Assembly (NCBI GenBank): GCA_002946415.1
Contig: NJPS01000035.1
Span: forward strand, 186,001-250,000
Length of the DNA: 64,000 bases
Source: Rutstroemia sp. NJR-2017a BVV2
Taxonomy: Eukaryota; Ascomycota; Leotiomycetes; Helotiales; Rutstroemiaceae
Reading direction: 5' to 3'
The translations under genes were made by a program, and so were the position numbers. How positions within the stretch are numbered: the stretch's first letter is position 1; each line of letters begins with the position of its first letter. The notes beneath the pieces are model-generated. The model did no database searches. It was given only the letters and a program-made list of their open reading frames with translations, and was not told the DNA's origin. Shown piece after piece: positions 32,992 to 45,091 of the stretch.

Positions 32992-35073
32992 ATGCTACTC
33001 TGCTCATCCTGCGATGCTCTTGATCTCAAAGAAGACGAAACTAACCTTGGCCTCTACACTTCTATTCTGCGCAAAGCCAACGATCAAGACAGCCCCTGTG
33101 AAAGCTGTCTCTTCTTCATCCGCATCCTCCACAGCTCCAGCAGGTGGCATGATCGAATCAAAGACCTAGTGGAAAAAGAAATCTGGCTCAATTCTCTCCG
33201 CTTAGACGCCAGGAATCCGGGTTCGCACGCTACTTATTCTTGGGATGATCTGGGGTTTGATGTATGTGCGGCGGAGGACTATGATGGTGTGTTGGTGGAT
33301 GGGAAACGTGATGAGGATGGAGAGTTGCTGGGTGGACCGGTGGATAGGATAAAGGAGACGGTGGTGAATTCGGGGGATGAGAAATGTTTGGGGAGGATTG
33401 GGCAGTGGATGGATGACTGTGGTGAGAAGCATGGGGAGGCGTGTGGGCCGAGAGAGAATGTGGATGTGAGGTTGCCGGAGAGGATCATCAAATTATCTAG
33501 TGATGATAGAATTGCTCCGAGGGTTGTGCAAACGAAGGGTGGCTCTGGGTCATACGTTTCACTGAGTGCTTACTCTGGTGGTGATTCTGAGAGCTTCTCG
33601 TTGGAAGCTTTCACCCAGGATGTTGATAATGGCGAGCATGGTGTTGAGAAAATACTCGACATGAAGTCACTACCAAAAACATTCTTCGATGCAATTGCCA
33701 TCGCTCGGTATCTTAAGTATGAGTATATTTACATTGCGCCGCTCTGTCACTCACCAAACACACAACCAGCAGATTTTTTGTCTATTTTCCGACACACCTC
33801 ACTTCTCCTCTCCGCCTCATCCTCCACATCCTTCACGGACGGCATCTTCAAGGACCGAAACATCTACGTCTCCCCCGCTCTCGGACGCAACAAAGATCGA
33901 TACCTGCGTCAACACTACCTAAGAATCATCGAAGGAATCGACGACTCCCCGCTCGGGCGCCGAGGGTGGGCATTCATCGAACGCGTCGCAGCCCCACGAG
34001 TCGTGCACTTCACCACACGACAACTATTATGGGAATGCGCCACCACCTGGAACTTCGAAGCAGCCCATAATCGGGATGAAAGATACGGGAAAGGGCAAAT
34101 CCGAACAGAATACCAGAAATCGGTCATGCAACCTTACATCAATATGTATTTCGACGACAAAACGAAGCGAGAAAGGATACTCGCAGCTGGCGGCGATGAC
34201 TCGGTGCAGGCGCGATATGCGCAGGTTCTCGAGGCATGGTATCAATTCGTGGACAAATTCAACGAGATGGAATTCCCCAATCCAGCGGACAAACTTCTCG
34301 CGTTATCATGCATCCTTCCTATCTTTGACGACGGCTCCCTGGGTGAATACCTCGGTGGAATCTGGAGCAAGAATTTCGAATTCGGACTCTCATGGAGTCG
34401 ATCCCTTCGCCTCCTCAAACCCGCTCCTTCGTACCGCGCGACATCGTGGAGCTGGGTATCCGTAGACGGAGCTATCAGTAGCTCGTGGTCCCAATATTCG
34501 CTTACCCTTCTGCAAGAGGAAATCGAGGACCCGAGCTGGAGTAACAAATATGTACCTAGACTGATCTCTCATCACATCGAGTACTCCGAACCGGGCAACA
34601 GATACTCCGCGGTAAAAAAAGGCTCGCATATCATCGTGGAAGGATCAATTGCACCACTGCTTTCTTTCGTTACGCATATTAGAGAGGAAGTCAATTCCCT
34701 CACTCCGATATTAGTGCTTGATCAATCCAACATGTTCGATTGCAGCTGCTGTGTTCCGCGGGCGGAAGACGCGCAGAAGCAGGGCTTGCAGGAGTTTAAC
34801 GCGCGGAAGGACCACTATTTTGTGATGGTGGTGCAGGGGGATATATGGCAGAGGAAGGCGAAAAGTCGGGTATCGATAGTGGTTTTGAGGAAGGCGGATG
34901 AGCAGGATTCGGGAGCAGAAGGACCGGCTAGGGTGGATGTTACGTTTGAGAGAGTTGGGGTTTTGGGGTTGAGTCAATGGTTCTTTGGTCCCATTGAGGA
35001 ATTCGATGTAAAGGGACTAAATGACGGGTTTGATGGCGCGGGATGGGAAAGGAAAACTGTAAAGTTGATATAA
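32992..35073 (+). CDS. Heterokaryon-incompatibility (HET) domain-like protein, divergent
   Basis: Intronless 693-aa ORF. The N-terminal Cys pairs (CSSCDAL, CESCLFF) are usual in fungal HET proteins. The HET region (about residues 195-350) is recognisable by LPKTFFDAIAIARYLKYEYIYI and by PLGRRGWAFIERVAAPRVVHF with LLWEC. However, the family hallmark L-x-Y-C-W-G is replaced near SYVSLSAYSGGD, and the D-x-L-C-I-x-Q element reads APLCHSPN. The C-terminal SYRATSWSWVSVDGAI segment is typical. HET proteins trigger cell death on non-self fusion; loss of core residues suggests an altered or lost function. Confidence 0.8.
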   Translation: MLLCSSCDALDLKEDETNLGLYTSILRKANDQDSPCESCLFFIRILHSSSRWHDRIKDLVEKEIWLNSLRLDARNPGSHATYSWDDLGFDVCAAEDYDGVLVDGKRDEDGELLGGPVDRIKETVVNSGDEKCLGRIGQWMDDCGEKHGEACGPRENVDVRLPERIIKLSSDDRIAPRVVQTKGGSGSYVSLSAYSGGDSESFSLEAFTQDVDNGEHGVEKILDMKSLPKTFFDAIAIARYLKYEYIYIAPLCHSPNTQPADFLSIFRHTSLLLSASSSTSFTDGIFKDRNIYVSPALGRNKDRYLRQHYLRIIEGIDDSPLGRRGWAFIERVAAPRVVHFTTRQLLWECATTWNFEAAHNRDERYGKGQIRTEYQKSVMQPYINMYFDDKTKRERILAAGGDDSVQARYAQVLEAWYQFVDKFNEMEFPNPADKLLALSCILPIFDDGSLGEYLGGIWSKNFEFGLSWSRSLRLLKPAPSYRATSWSWVSVDGAISSSWSQYSLTLLQEEIEDPSWSNKYVPRLISHHIEYSEPGNRYSAVKKGSHIIVEGSIAPLLSFVTHIREEVNSLTPILVLDQSNMFDCSCCVPRAEDAQKQGLQEFNARKDHYFVMVVQGDIWQRKAKSRVSIVVLRKADEQDSGAEGPARVDVTFERVGVLGLSQWFFGPIEEFDVKGLNDGFDGAGWERKTVKLI

Positions 35074-35214
35074 GTATTAGAGACGATGTGTTGGGCGAGC
35101 GGCGTAGAGTGATTTCTGAAAGTGGATATTTCGCAATCATCAGTAGCTTGCACAATTCCCCAAAGAGTGTTTGGATATTGATAAAACTTATATTCATCTC
35201 CTACATATAGTTAA

Positions 35215-36963
35215 CTAATAGTTATCTGACTGTGGCGAAGATTCGTCCCCAGACACATAGTTATCCATGTATGCTTCCGAGACCGTGGCTGTCTTCACCC
35301 TCAAAGCCAAGCTCATCTTCTCATAATCCAACCTCATCAACTCGATCGCATTCTTCGCACTCACCGCCGCATCCCAGGCGCCTTCTCTCCTCGGCACAAT
35401 ATCCAACAAAATTTCGATCGCTTCCTTCCTGACTTCCATATTTCCATATCTCGTCAACGTCGTCAAACACGGAACAATCCCCGCATCGAACACAAAGCCC
35501 CTCACAAAAGCCGGATTCGCCACTACGGCCTTGCACGTCTTCAGAATCTCGCGAAACGCAGGTAGATACACAGTATCGGGGGTATCCGGATAAAACGCCA
35601 GACGGAAACCAATGCGGAGGGTTATGCCCTGCGCCTTCATGGAATAAACAGCTACGAAATTGGGATCATTTGGCGTGGTCCGATCAAACAGTGGCTTGAA
35701 CGCGGTATGCCATTGGTCGATTTTGTTGTTGATATCGAGGAATGCGCGGATGGCGGGAGAAGAGTGTATGTATCGCTTGTTCCATATCGCGGAGTCGGTG
35801 AAGCCGTCGCTTTCGAGGTCTTGCGCAATCTCGACGGAATTGGCGGTGCCGAAGAGGAACCGGAGGAATTCCCGGGAGATGCCTGTGAATGTCATGCTGG
35901 CTTCGTCGCTGTTGGAAAAGGTGGCGGGAACGTGCGGCGCTATGTACATGGTTGTCCCGTCGAGCATGTTGTGTGCTTCTGATATCTTCGTATCTCGCCA
36001 GCTCAATACTTGCATGTGTGTACTGAAGCATGTGTCAGCCAAATTTTAGAACTTTGGGCATTGTTCTACGCTTGAAGAGTAGTTACCTGTGGAATGAATC
36101 AAAGACAACATCTTCAATGACGTCCGGTGCCGGCGATAGGCTCCTATCCGCTATCCGTCGAGTTTCACGCTCTTTCATCCACTCACGAAGAAGATTTGCT
36201 GCACCCTGTACCTGAGTAAATGCAGAGGCTTGATTGCCGAGAAAGTTTTCGAAGCAGAAGACAAGCAGCGTAGCAATCAAAGTCATTCGTATCGGCATAG
36301 CTTGCTTCATTCCTTTCAAAGCTCTGCCATATTCCAGAATGGCGAATCTGTAATCTTCATTGACGAGGGGAGCAGTACCTGTTTTGTGCTCCTTCATCAC
36401 TCTACCGAGGGCACCAATTGCTGAAATAGCCTGGCGGATGCAAGGTTCCTGGTTGCTGGCCTGGAGGACGATATGACCCCATAACTCGTTGGAGAACCCG
36501 CCTGCTAATCGACTGCCAACTTCATCGCAAAAGAAACGGAAATACTGATATTGTTGAGGGCTCTCGAATGCGCTTTCTGAGAGAGTCACCAAGATTGACC
36601 GATGGAAAGTTTGGGTAACATCCTTTGCGATGATGTTCCTACTAGGCCTAACGTTCTGTTTTGATTTGGCTTTTCGAGGGACGTAACCACCGCATTTTCG
36701 GGTCGAGCCCTTGTAAAAGCTTATGCACCGAAAGCATTCGGGCTTCTCCTCATCACACTTGATTCTTCGGGCTCTGTTCGCTGTCAAACACAAAACCTAA
36801 AGTCGATCGTAATACCAGGAACGTACTTGCAAGTCACACACCCACTATGCACTTTCGGTAGCCCTCGTCTTTTTCGCAGCGGGCCCGACTTTCTCGCGCC
36901 ATTGTCCTCGAATTCATCGAAATGTTGGCGATGTTCATCTCCAGATGCTATGACCAGTAACAT
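35215..36963 (-). CDS. Zn2Cys6 transcription factor
   Basis: Model complement(join(35215..36022, 36087..36773, 36827..36963)), 543 aa. The zinc cluster is split by the first intron: SGCVTCKARRIKCDEEKPEC then CFRC and a distal Cys, preceded by basic RKRRGLPKVH. The acceptor chosen (36774) is the one that gives the canonical C-x2-C-x6-C spacing; the nearer AG at 36779 does not. The rest is the fungal_trans_2-type helical region with no further motif (YRFAILEYGRALKGM, LLVFCFENFLGN). It is a nuclear regulator of unknown target and lies tail-to-tail with the HET-like gene. Confidence 0.85.
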
Positions 36964-38931
36964 TTTCCAGACATCTTTCGAAAGAAAGAAACTTTTGGAA
37001 GGGGAGCACGACGACTCATGAATATGAATCTTTCACGGGTATATGATTTTTCGTGGACAGGAGAGAGCTCGGGAGTTCCGATAGAACCAGCATAGAACCA
37101 CAAATATACGCCCATTGATATCGTTTGGGTCCGTGGGGTGCCACGGTGCCACATTGGCGGAATAGCGAGAGTGGAGGCGATCGGGCCCTGGAGAGCCCTG
37201 GAGTGGACAGTGGCACCCGTGGTCAGAACAGAGTGTGGCGTTGCATCAATGGTTGCAGCTTTGAGACTCGAGAGTCTCGAAAGAGGAAGTTCTTGAAGCA
37301 CATCGCAGGAACGCGTAGTAAAGGGGTAACCTTGAGGCCAAAGCTGGCCTTGACGGCTGACTTTGGGTTTGAGTGGGAAAGGATAGCAGCGGCAGTTCGA
37401 AAGCTGGGAGATGAACGATGATTCAGAGCGGAACCAGCCGTCTTCCGAGGTTTTGCCGAAATGGCCAAAGGTTTACGGAATACTTGAGTAAGCACGGCAA
37501 GCTATTGATTGATCATTGATTTCCGTCTGATTTGATTCGATTAACCTGACTGACTGATTGATCTTCATCCTGCAATCGCAGTGGTGGAGAGCCGAGAGTG
37601 GAGAAGATGTGCCTACTTGCTGTGCGTGCCGTGCTGAGCCGAATCGCTCATATCCAGTTAGTCAGGAGCAAACGGGGCAAGGGATTGTTTGTCCGGCATA
37701 CCGGTAGAGACATTCTTGCAGCCAACTAAATTCCGTGTTGTTTGTTCTTTCGCAGTCTGGGGCCGGCCAGATTCATGCTCCCCCATGTCTCTGCTCTACC
37801 TGAATCGTACAAGTGTACTTCGGTGGGCTTCTGACACTCGATTGAGGGTTGCGATGCTCAAAACCTCTACGTCCCAAGCAGGAAATTCTTGGCGAACCCC
37901 GCAAGATTGCAGTATGAGGGACCAGAGGCAACCAAGAGGTTGCCAGAGGATGCCTTGATTTCAGCGACAGGAATACATTTACCTGTTCCGGACTTCCCAA
38001 TGTTTCAGATTGTTTCTGCCTTTTCGGAAGATTATCTCATGTCTGTCAAAAGTTGCAGCAATTTCGCGGCCATCTTCCAGTCAGGTTCTGCGTATTCGAC
38101 AAATATAACCGTTCTGAGGTAGATCTGGATCCGTCGATGTTTGACGTCTAATTTGCCTGTTTCTGATGTCGTCTTTGCCTTTACACAATCAAACCAATGC
38201 TCTTTTAGATCATTAGTCGTGTCATCCGATAGTGCTGTCTAAACGTTGGTGGCTATTTTCGGGTTTCCCGGTTTAGAGATAGTCGGCGAATTAGTGCAAT
38301 GGACTGCTGAACATCTACCCTACACAAGTGCAGTAACTTCGACGCCTCTAAGCTATAACCACATGCTTTAGGTTTTCTGCTTGTACTGTATGTTACAGTC
38401 TGCCATTGCTGCGTCTTAACAATTTCCAAGTTGCCGTGCTTGGGAGTTTTACGCCGTAACGTCATGACCTTCGTCATCATCCCCTCTCTAAACATTGGCA
38501 TCAGGTAATTACAACTTTGCCTCTTCCACCATTGAAGAGAGCAGTCTTGGCATTACCAAAGTAACATTATTTGGTCTGTGGGAAATATACTTTCGCTACT
38601 ACAGCCCGTCCAGTTTCCTGTTCATTCAGTGGGATGCCAAGCCTGGGGAATCGCCGGCTTGAGGGCCGTTGAAATGCCTAGTTAAACTCAAAGGCAGTTC
38701 TAAGGAAAAGCTTTGATGATCCGACGGACGAACCATGTCATACCATTTCCGTCTTGAGACCACATGAAGATCATTGCATTTCATTAAATTACTTGAGGGC
38801 TGAAGAATGGAAGCTGCCGCCAGACACAATCAATGCAGTGAGATCCCAATTTGTACCAAAATAGCACGTTGCCGAGGCCATCTCAATCTTATCATATCTA
38901 TTTCAGGACAACAGACAGTTCGCTGAGGACA
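36964..38931. other. 2-kb interval without a recognised gene
   Basis: Between divergent genes (Zn2Cys6 factor and amidotransferase). ORFs are short, overlap on both strands and carry no domain. Around 37500-37570 the sequence is simple (repeated GATT/TGAT). No RNA gene was recognised. Confidence 0.5.
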
Positions 38932-39792
38932 ATGTCGTCGGGAACTTCCGATCAACGGCCCAAGGATGTCGTACGTATGCTAGTCCTTGAGACCGACGAG
39001 CCTCATCCCAAGACGAAAGAGGCAAAGGGTGGATTCGGCGATATTTTCCACTCCCTATTCAAGGAAGCAGGAGATGAGCACCAGCCGCCATTAGGGATTG
39101 AAACGGATATGCATTACATTGTCAACGATCCAAAAAATGGTCATCATGGACATGTACCTCACTTCTCCGAGATTGATGCGTCAATTACCGCCATACTCAT
39201 CACCGGAAGTATGTACGATGCTCACGGCGACGATCCATGGATCAACGAGCTTTTAGATTTGCTGGGAGCTTTATGGGTCGAGAGGAAGGATATGAAGTTC
39301 AGCGGCGTATGCTTTGGACATCAAATATTGTCCCGACTTCTGGGGTCCAAAGTGGAACCCACTCCAGGCGGAAAATGGGAATTAGCTCATACGGAAATGA
39401 AGCTCACTTCGGTAGGACAGAAACTGTTCAAGACTAATGCTGAGAAGCTCAGTCTGCATCAAATGCATCAGGACCAAGTTACAACAATCCCTTCCTCATC
39501 TACATCTGACCTTCTATCAAAGAATGATAAAGTTGAAGTCTGGGCTAGTACGGAGCACACGAAGATTCAAGGATTTTATCTGAGAGAGAGGTTGTTTACT
39601 AGCCAGGGTCATTTGGGTTTCGATGAAGATATGGTACGGCGTCAGATTCAGATGCGGATGGAAAGTGGTGGGATAAAGGATGAGGATGTCGCGCAGGAGG
39701 GAAAGGAAACTGCGCATCTGAAACATGATGGAATTGTGGTAGCTGGCGCTATTTTGAGATTTTTCCATGGAGATGACCAAAATGTGGAATAA
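38932..39792 (+). CDS. Class I glutamine amidotransferase-like protein
   Basis: Single-exon 286-aa protein; the ATG at 38932 is preferred to an earlier non-ATG extension. The flavodoxin-like GATase1 fold has the nucleophile elbow GVCFGHQ (Cys near residue 130), an ILITGSMYDAHGD oxyanion-strand segment typical of the yeast YLR126C/plant GGP group, and a catalytic-His-like TSQGHLGF. The third triad residue is not obvious (FDEDM follows). Stand-alone members hydrolyse glutamine or gamma-glutamyl peptides in the cytosol; some process glutathione adducts. A GST gene lies next door, which fits but does not prove a glutathione-linked role. Confidence 0.82.
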   Translation: MSSGTSDQRPKDVVRMLVLETDEPHPKTKEAKGGFGDIFHSLFKEAGDEHQPPLGIETDMHYIVNDPKNGHHGHVPHFSEIDASITAILITGSMYDAHGDDPWINELLDLLGALWVERKDMKFSGVCFGHQILSRLLGSKVEPTPGGKWELAHTEMKLTSVGQKLFKTNAEKLSLHQMHQDQVTTIPSSSTSDLLSKNDKVEVWASTEHTKIQGFYLRERLFTSQGHLGFDEDMVRRQIQMRMESGGIKDEDVAQEGKETAHLKHDGIVVAGAILRFFHGDDQNVE

Positions 39793-40042
39793 GCATGAGC
39801 TTGATATAGACATAACACTTAATACCCTTCAACACATCCGTACCGTCAGCAGCACAGACGTGGAGTGACTGAGATCATCAAATTGTTACCAAAGAGCCCA
39901 GAGGCACCTACCTGCAGTACTAGACACCTACCAGTCTTCCAGAATTACTAATGGCCAGCTAGAGTATACCAAAGCAACCGTAACAAGTTTGTAGGACTCT
40001 GCGCTGCTGGTGCTTCGCCAATCGAGACGGTACAGCTGGACC

Positions 40043-40816
40043 CTACAGCTTAACCAACTCATATCCATTCCCCTTCTCCAAGGCCCTCTTCCACGCATCT
40101 CTAGCCTGCACCCTCTTCCTCCATTGTACAATCTTGGGGTATTTCGATAAATCCACATATCCTTTCGCCGACAAGAAATCCATCGGCCAACTCAACATAA
40201 CATCCGACCTCCCCAAACTCTCCCCATTAAACCACTCCCTCTCCCCCAACTCCCTCTCCAAAAACTCAAACTGCACCGCATACTCCGGCCCCGTAAAACT
40301 ACTATGTATCTGCCCTTTCACGGCCCCCAACAGTGTCGACAACGGCCACGGCGACTTCTGCGCCACAATCTCAAACACCAACTCGATCATCCCAATCGTG
40401 CCCATCGTGGCCCCCGCAAACGACGACAGCATCTCGTCGCGGATCGGGTCCCTTGTGCCGAAGCGCCCCGCCGTGTCGTACGTTTGTATCAGGTGGCTCA
40501 TGATGGCGCTGGTTTCGGCAATGGCCCGATTCTCGGGTGTGACGAGCACCGGCGCTTTGCCTAGGAAATGCACATCCTTGAGCTCAGGTGGCGCGCGCCC
40601 GCCAACGCGCGTGTGCAGGACGAGGTTGTAGTCGATGCCGAGTTCTTCGAGGAACCAGAGGACGCGCTGGGATTGAGAGTTCTGCGTGCGAGGCTTGGGT
40701 TAGTGTACGGTATGGTATGGCTTTGCGCGGAGGGGTGAGGTTGGGGTGTGAGTGGGTGCCCCGCTTACGTTGAGGTGGTGGAAGGTGGGAGCTCCCGGCT
40801 TATGTGCTGATGACAT
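40043..40816 (-). CDS. Glutathione S-transferase
   Basis: Model complement(join(40043..40681, 40769..40816)), 228 aa. The N-terminal thioredoxin-fold domain (NSQSQRVLWFLEELGIDYNL) contains the Ser/Gln region and a PVLVTPENRAIAETSAIMSHL segment, matching the cis-Pro and glutathione gamma-glutamyl-binding E-T/S-x-A-I motif. The C-terminal all-helical domain ends YPKIVQWRKRVQARDAWKRALE. It conjugates glutathione to electrophiles in the cytosol. It lies convergent with the amidotransferase gene 250 bp away. The second-exon start is fixed by the frame after CGCACGCAG. Confidence 0.9.
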
Positions 40817-41639
40817 TATGATTATGGAGATGCGACGCGGATGGTTTTTGGTGGTACAGTGAGGAAATGATTGAGATGAAGACGACAGTCTTATCAAAAG
40901 TATTAGTCGTATAATTCCATGGCAGCGTACTCGTGAATTCGTCGTCATCGATTATCTCGGGATCTGCCAGGAAAATCAGAGTTTAACAATGGGCCTCGGA
41001 ACAGCAGCATTCCGAGGCTAAATCGACTTCCATTTCATTCTGATAAATTTGCAGCTGAAGACTGAATTGAACCTTACTTTGTACGCGGCAGAGGATTGTA
41101 CGCGGCAGAGGATTGTTCCGGCTGATCGCAGATATTGTCGTTGCTCGATTGTTTGCTTCTTCTTTTGAGGTTATATCGTGCTATATCGGCGTCTTATTTC
41201 TGCGATGCAACACTCTGCACTCTGCACTCTGCACTCTGGTGTCCGAGCAGTCTCGGTGCCGAAGGGTAAACATGCTATTCATCGCTGCCGTTCATTGCAA
41301 TTGCTAAATGCCAGCGGTATCAGATCTTCCTCTCCCGAACAGGCAAATCCGAAATACCGATGTCCAGGCTGCGTCGTGGTGTTGCCAAAGTTTCGCCATG
41401 GCTGTCTCACAAGCATGGATGCTTGCATGAATATGCAGTGATCAATTATCAGAGCCTATCATTTATCATGAGGTTGGGCACTTCCACCAATGTTTGAAGC
41501 TATATTTTATAGATAGAGAGCTTTGCTATCATCCCACTTCTTCTTTTCCGTATCATCTTCTCTGTCCTTTCTTTTCGAGGAGTTGTTCCTTGGGCTAGGT
41601 ACTTTGTTCATTCCTTTGCAAAAAGTCATTGTGGGCGTC
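40817..41639. other. Interval with small tandem repeats
   Basis: 823 bp between divergent GST and dehydrogenase genes. It contains a 17-bp tandem duplication (41081-41097 and 41098-41114, GTACGCGGCAGAGGATT) and a heptanucleotide repeat CACTCTG (41211-41238). No gene was seen. Confidence 0.6.
41211..41238. repeat. 7-bp microsatellite (CACTCTG)4
   Basis: Four head-to-tail copies of CACTCTG. A related heptamer array, GCGTTCT, occurs at 55178-55203. Confidence 0.9.
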
Positions 41640-42901
41640 ATGGATAAGCCGATAATCTTGCATATTGGTGATCCGGTAAAATGGAACCTCGAACTCTATT
41701 CCCAGCTGTCCAGAGATTTTAATATCATACGTCCCTCCATGGAAGAACGCCAGAGAGATGAGTTTATGAGAGCTTTGAAGGAGAAGAGGTGGGGGGACTT
41801 TTCAGCCATCTTTAGACCGTTCTGGAATACTGGCGGCGAGATGGGTAGATGGGATAAAGACCTCATCCCATTGGTGCCTGAAACATGTCGAATATTTGCT
41901 TCAGCCGGCGCCGGTTTCGACTGGGCGGATGTTGATCTTTTGGCCGACCGTGGTATGTTCTCTCTATCATCTGAAGATCAGGGCGCTGATATTGAATCTT
42001 AGGAATTGTGTATTGTAACAGGTGATTGAACGGTCAACAATCTTGCAGGCGCAAAGAGCTAACTCTTATCTGCAGCGCAGCAGCTTCATCAGAATCCGTT
42101 GCCGATTTTGCTATTTTCTTGATTCTCGCAACATTCAGGAACCTCACTTGGTAAGTCTTTCGTGTTCTGTCAATGGATTTTAGCTCACAACGAAACAGGT
42201 GTACAACGGCTGCTCGTGCATCTGCAGCCGCGTTTCAGGATTGCCATACCAATGCAGCAGCTCTTTCTCATAACCCCCGTGGTCATATTTTGGGGATTAT
42301 TGGACTTGGAAACATTGGTTTTAGCATCGCTAGAAAAGCTTTCCTTGCATTTGGCATGAAGATAGTCTACCACGATGTAGTTCGCAAGTCCCCTGAGCAG
42401 GAGAGTGAGATTGGAGCTCAATTCTTCGGAGAGCTAAGTGGAATGCTAGCGATCTGTGATTGTGTGGTTCTTGCGACTCCAGCTAGTCCCGACGGAAAGA
42501 AGTTCATTAACAAGGAACGTCTGAGCAGCTTCAAGAATGGGAGCCGATTTGTCAATATTGCGAGAGGAAGTCTGGTGGATGAAGAAGCACTGGCAGATGC
42601 AGTTGAAGAAGGCAAATTGATCGGTGTGGGTTTGGATGTTCACGAGAATGAGCCGTTAGTCAATGAAAGGTTAAAGGCATTGAGACAAGTAACACTTACT
42701 TCGCACAATGCTGGTGGTACCTTGCAGACGTAAGCTACTCTTTCGACGTCCCGTGAAGGAGTTCGCTAACATTGTATAAGACACATAGGGTTTGAAGAAT
42801 TGTCGATGAGGAACATTGATGCAGTGCTCAAAGGCAAGGAGGCTCTGACGCCAGTGAACAAACATTTGATGGCCGCAAAACATCCGAAGTTCAAGCTCTG
42901 A
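41640..42901 (+). CDS. D-isomer-specific 2-hydroxyacid dehydrogenase (glyoxylate/hydroxypyruvate reductase-like)
   Basis: Model join(41640..41952, 42003..42021, 42076..42150, 42199..42729, 42781..42901), 352 aa. The N-terminal substrate domain contains SAGAGFDWADVDLL and SAAASSESVADFAI. The NAD(P) Rossmann loop is GIIGLGNIG. The catalytic Arg is in VNIARGSLVDEEAL, the Glu in GLDVHENEP and the His in LTSHNAGGT. It reduces 2-keto acids such as glyoxylate, or oxidises D-2-hydroxyacids, in the cytosol or mitochondria. The second exon is only 19 nt. The last acceptor chosen (42780) is the one that keeps THIGFEELSMRN in frame. Confidence 0.88.
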
Positions 42902-43483
42902 TGCGTGCTCATGGACTGGCGTTATTTCTTTGGAGGGATCATTTCTTGTTGCATGGAGGCTGCATATATAGGGTACAAGGTCAGCATACTTAAAACTTGC
43001 CTCAAAATCTATATTCTTTCTTCATTTCCTCGGATACACCGTGCACTTATTTTCCATGACACGTCGATGAATGGTGACCCTTCGTAGCAGGGAACACGAT
43101 CAGGGAATTTGTGGATACTACAGGACCTTCAATATTGATCAAGACTCCATAATTGAGGGTGGTACGTCCCGACCAAGGTTTGACAGACAGGCAGGACGAT
43201 GTTCCAGTCCCTTAAAAAGGATTAGACTCAGAGATGACGCTCCTCCAACTATTCTCTCCATCCCTCCGTCGAAGAGAAAATAATGAGACGGAATTAATGA
43301 TAAAGAGAGGTGAATGGCGCTACCAAGGAGGAGATTATTGATTCCTCGGTGATGGAACTTCCTGGCGAACCAAATCAAGTCCTGAATTCGTACACCTCTG
43401 TCTGCTTTTGCCATCCTTTGAACGACAAATCTCTGGTTTCCGCTTGGATGACCAAAGAAACAATTCTCCCCAGTGCCGACTCT
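42902..43483. other. Interval between dehydrogenase and CFA-synthase-like gene
   Basis: 582 bp between convergent genes. No gene or motif was recognised. Confidence 0.5.
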
Positions 43484-45091
43484 CTACAGTGGTACTATTC
43501 CTCCTTCGGTCAAAACCTGTGGTCTTCTTGCCGTAATGACATGATCTCCCAGGATGCCAGCTCGGAACCCCGCTTCACAATAACTAAAATAGTGCTATCA
43601 AAATATCAGCCTCTGGTACCTCAGTTCATCTCTACTTTTTCATCACTTACAATCCACCTTCTTCTGAACGCTTCTAGGTCTAAGGGAGACATGCTCCCAC
43701 GTTCCTTCAAATACAACACTTTGATCGTTTCCCAATTTGCCAGGAAGTTTTCTCGCCACAATCTCAGAGCTTTGGCATAATGAGGTCCAATACTCTGCAC
43801 GCATTCTACTTCGAGAGCTCCTGCTGAACCGGTATCGAGACAATCAATGAGCTGTCGAACTGATGGCAGATATCCGCCGGGGAAAATGTATTTATCGATG
43901 AACGTCTGGACCTTGGATCGGGTTTTGTGGAAACGCTGGGGTGTCTGTCAGTCATGTTCAATTCGCATTTTATCGTGATGCAGTTGTATAACATGTCGAG
44001 CTACAATGAATATTTTCAAAAGTTCTTACTGAACTTCCCGAAACGAACGAAATACGTACCTGGTTATTCACGGTGATGCCCTGCACGACCATCACACCAT
44101 CATCCGGATTCAGCAATCTGCTAATCTCTGAGAAATATGTCTCAAGGTATTCTTCTCCGACATGCTCCACCATCCCGACGCTGACAATCCTATCGAAACC
44201 TCCCGGGCTCGGCTTTGGCGTTGATCGATAATCGCACAAAAGTATTTCAATCCTATCTTCCAGTCCAGCATCCCGGACTCTCTGCTCTCCCAAATCTTTC
44301 TGTTCGACTGAGAGGGTGATTACTGTAACTCTACATCCCGTCTTTTTTACAGCTTCTATGGCCAAGAATGCCCATCCGCCGCCAATGTCAAGGACATGAT
44401 GCTCCTTTCGAATGCATGCTTTGTCGATAATATTGTGTACTTTCCTTCTCTGTGCGTCTTTGAGCGGCTCATCCTGCCTGTTAACATCCCAGATTGGACA
44501 CGAGTAGCTCATGTCCGGGGATAGGAAAGCAGCGAACAATGAGTTTGAGGTGTCATAATGAGCGGATACGTTTTTAAGTGCTCGTTCACTGTCATTGGAC
44601 TGCGTGAAGAGCCATTTTTGGACGCGCGGAATAATTTGAAGAAGGACGTTGCCCGTCCCGAATAGTTTCCAGTTGTTGATGTATATCTTGTGGGTGCGTC
44701 AGTTGGTTGGTGATCAAGGAGTTTGAGCAGAGACGAGCTCACAGAAACCAGGGACACGAGATCATCACATTCCAATTCTCCTAGCATGAACGCCTCTGCG
44801 AAGCCCTGTTTGATCACGGGATATTAGAGCTTCTTCTTTGACTCCTATGCAGGAGAAGCTTACAAGGTCGAGGTTGATTGACATTCTAGTCCATGCATTC
44901 GAGTTATTGATAACCAAAGTCACGCAAGGCATGTTTGGATCTTTTGAAGTGGAACCAAAAGTCCGCGATGTCTCCTGACCTTGGTCCTTCATAACCATCT
45001 GCAAGCTGCCATATTTGAGCCCCGACAGCGTCTTGAGAATGTACGTACGACTGAATGCCGACAAATGGGAGAGAATAGCCCCTTCCAACAT
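43484..45091 (-). CDS. Cyclopropane-fatty-acyl-phospholipid synthase-like methyltransferase
   Basis: Model complement(join(43484..43594, 43651..43935, 44060..44686, 44743..44805, 44864..45091)), 437 aa. Family landmarks in order: LGFAEAFMLGELECDDL; IYINNWKLFGTGNV; NVSAHYDTSNSLFAAFLSPDMSYS; the SAM-binding LDIGGGWAFLAIEAV; SVGMVEHVGEEYL; KYIFPGGYLPS; and a final exon giving HYFSYCEAGFRAGIL. It transfers a methylene group from S-adenosylmethionine to unsaturated lipid chains, or acts as a related lipid C-methyltransferase. The N-terminus is uncertain: an acceptor-like site at about 45120 suggests another 5' exon. It is divergent from an MFS gene. Confidence 0.83.
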
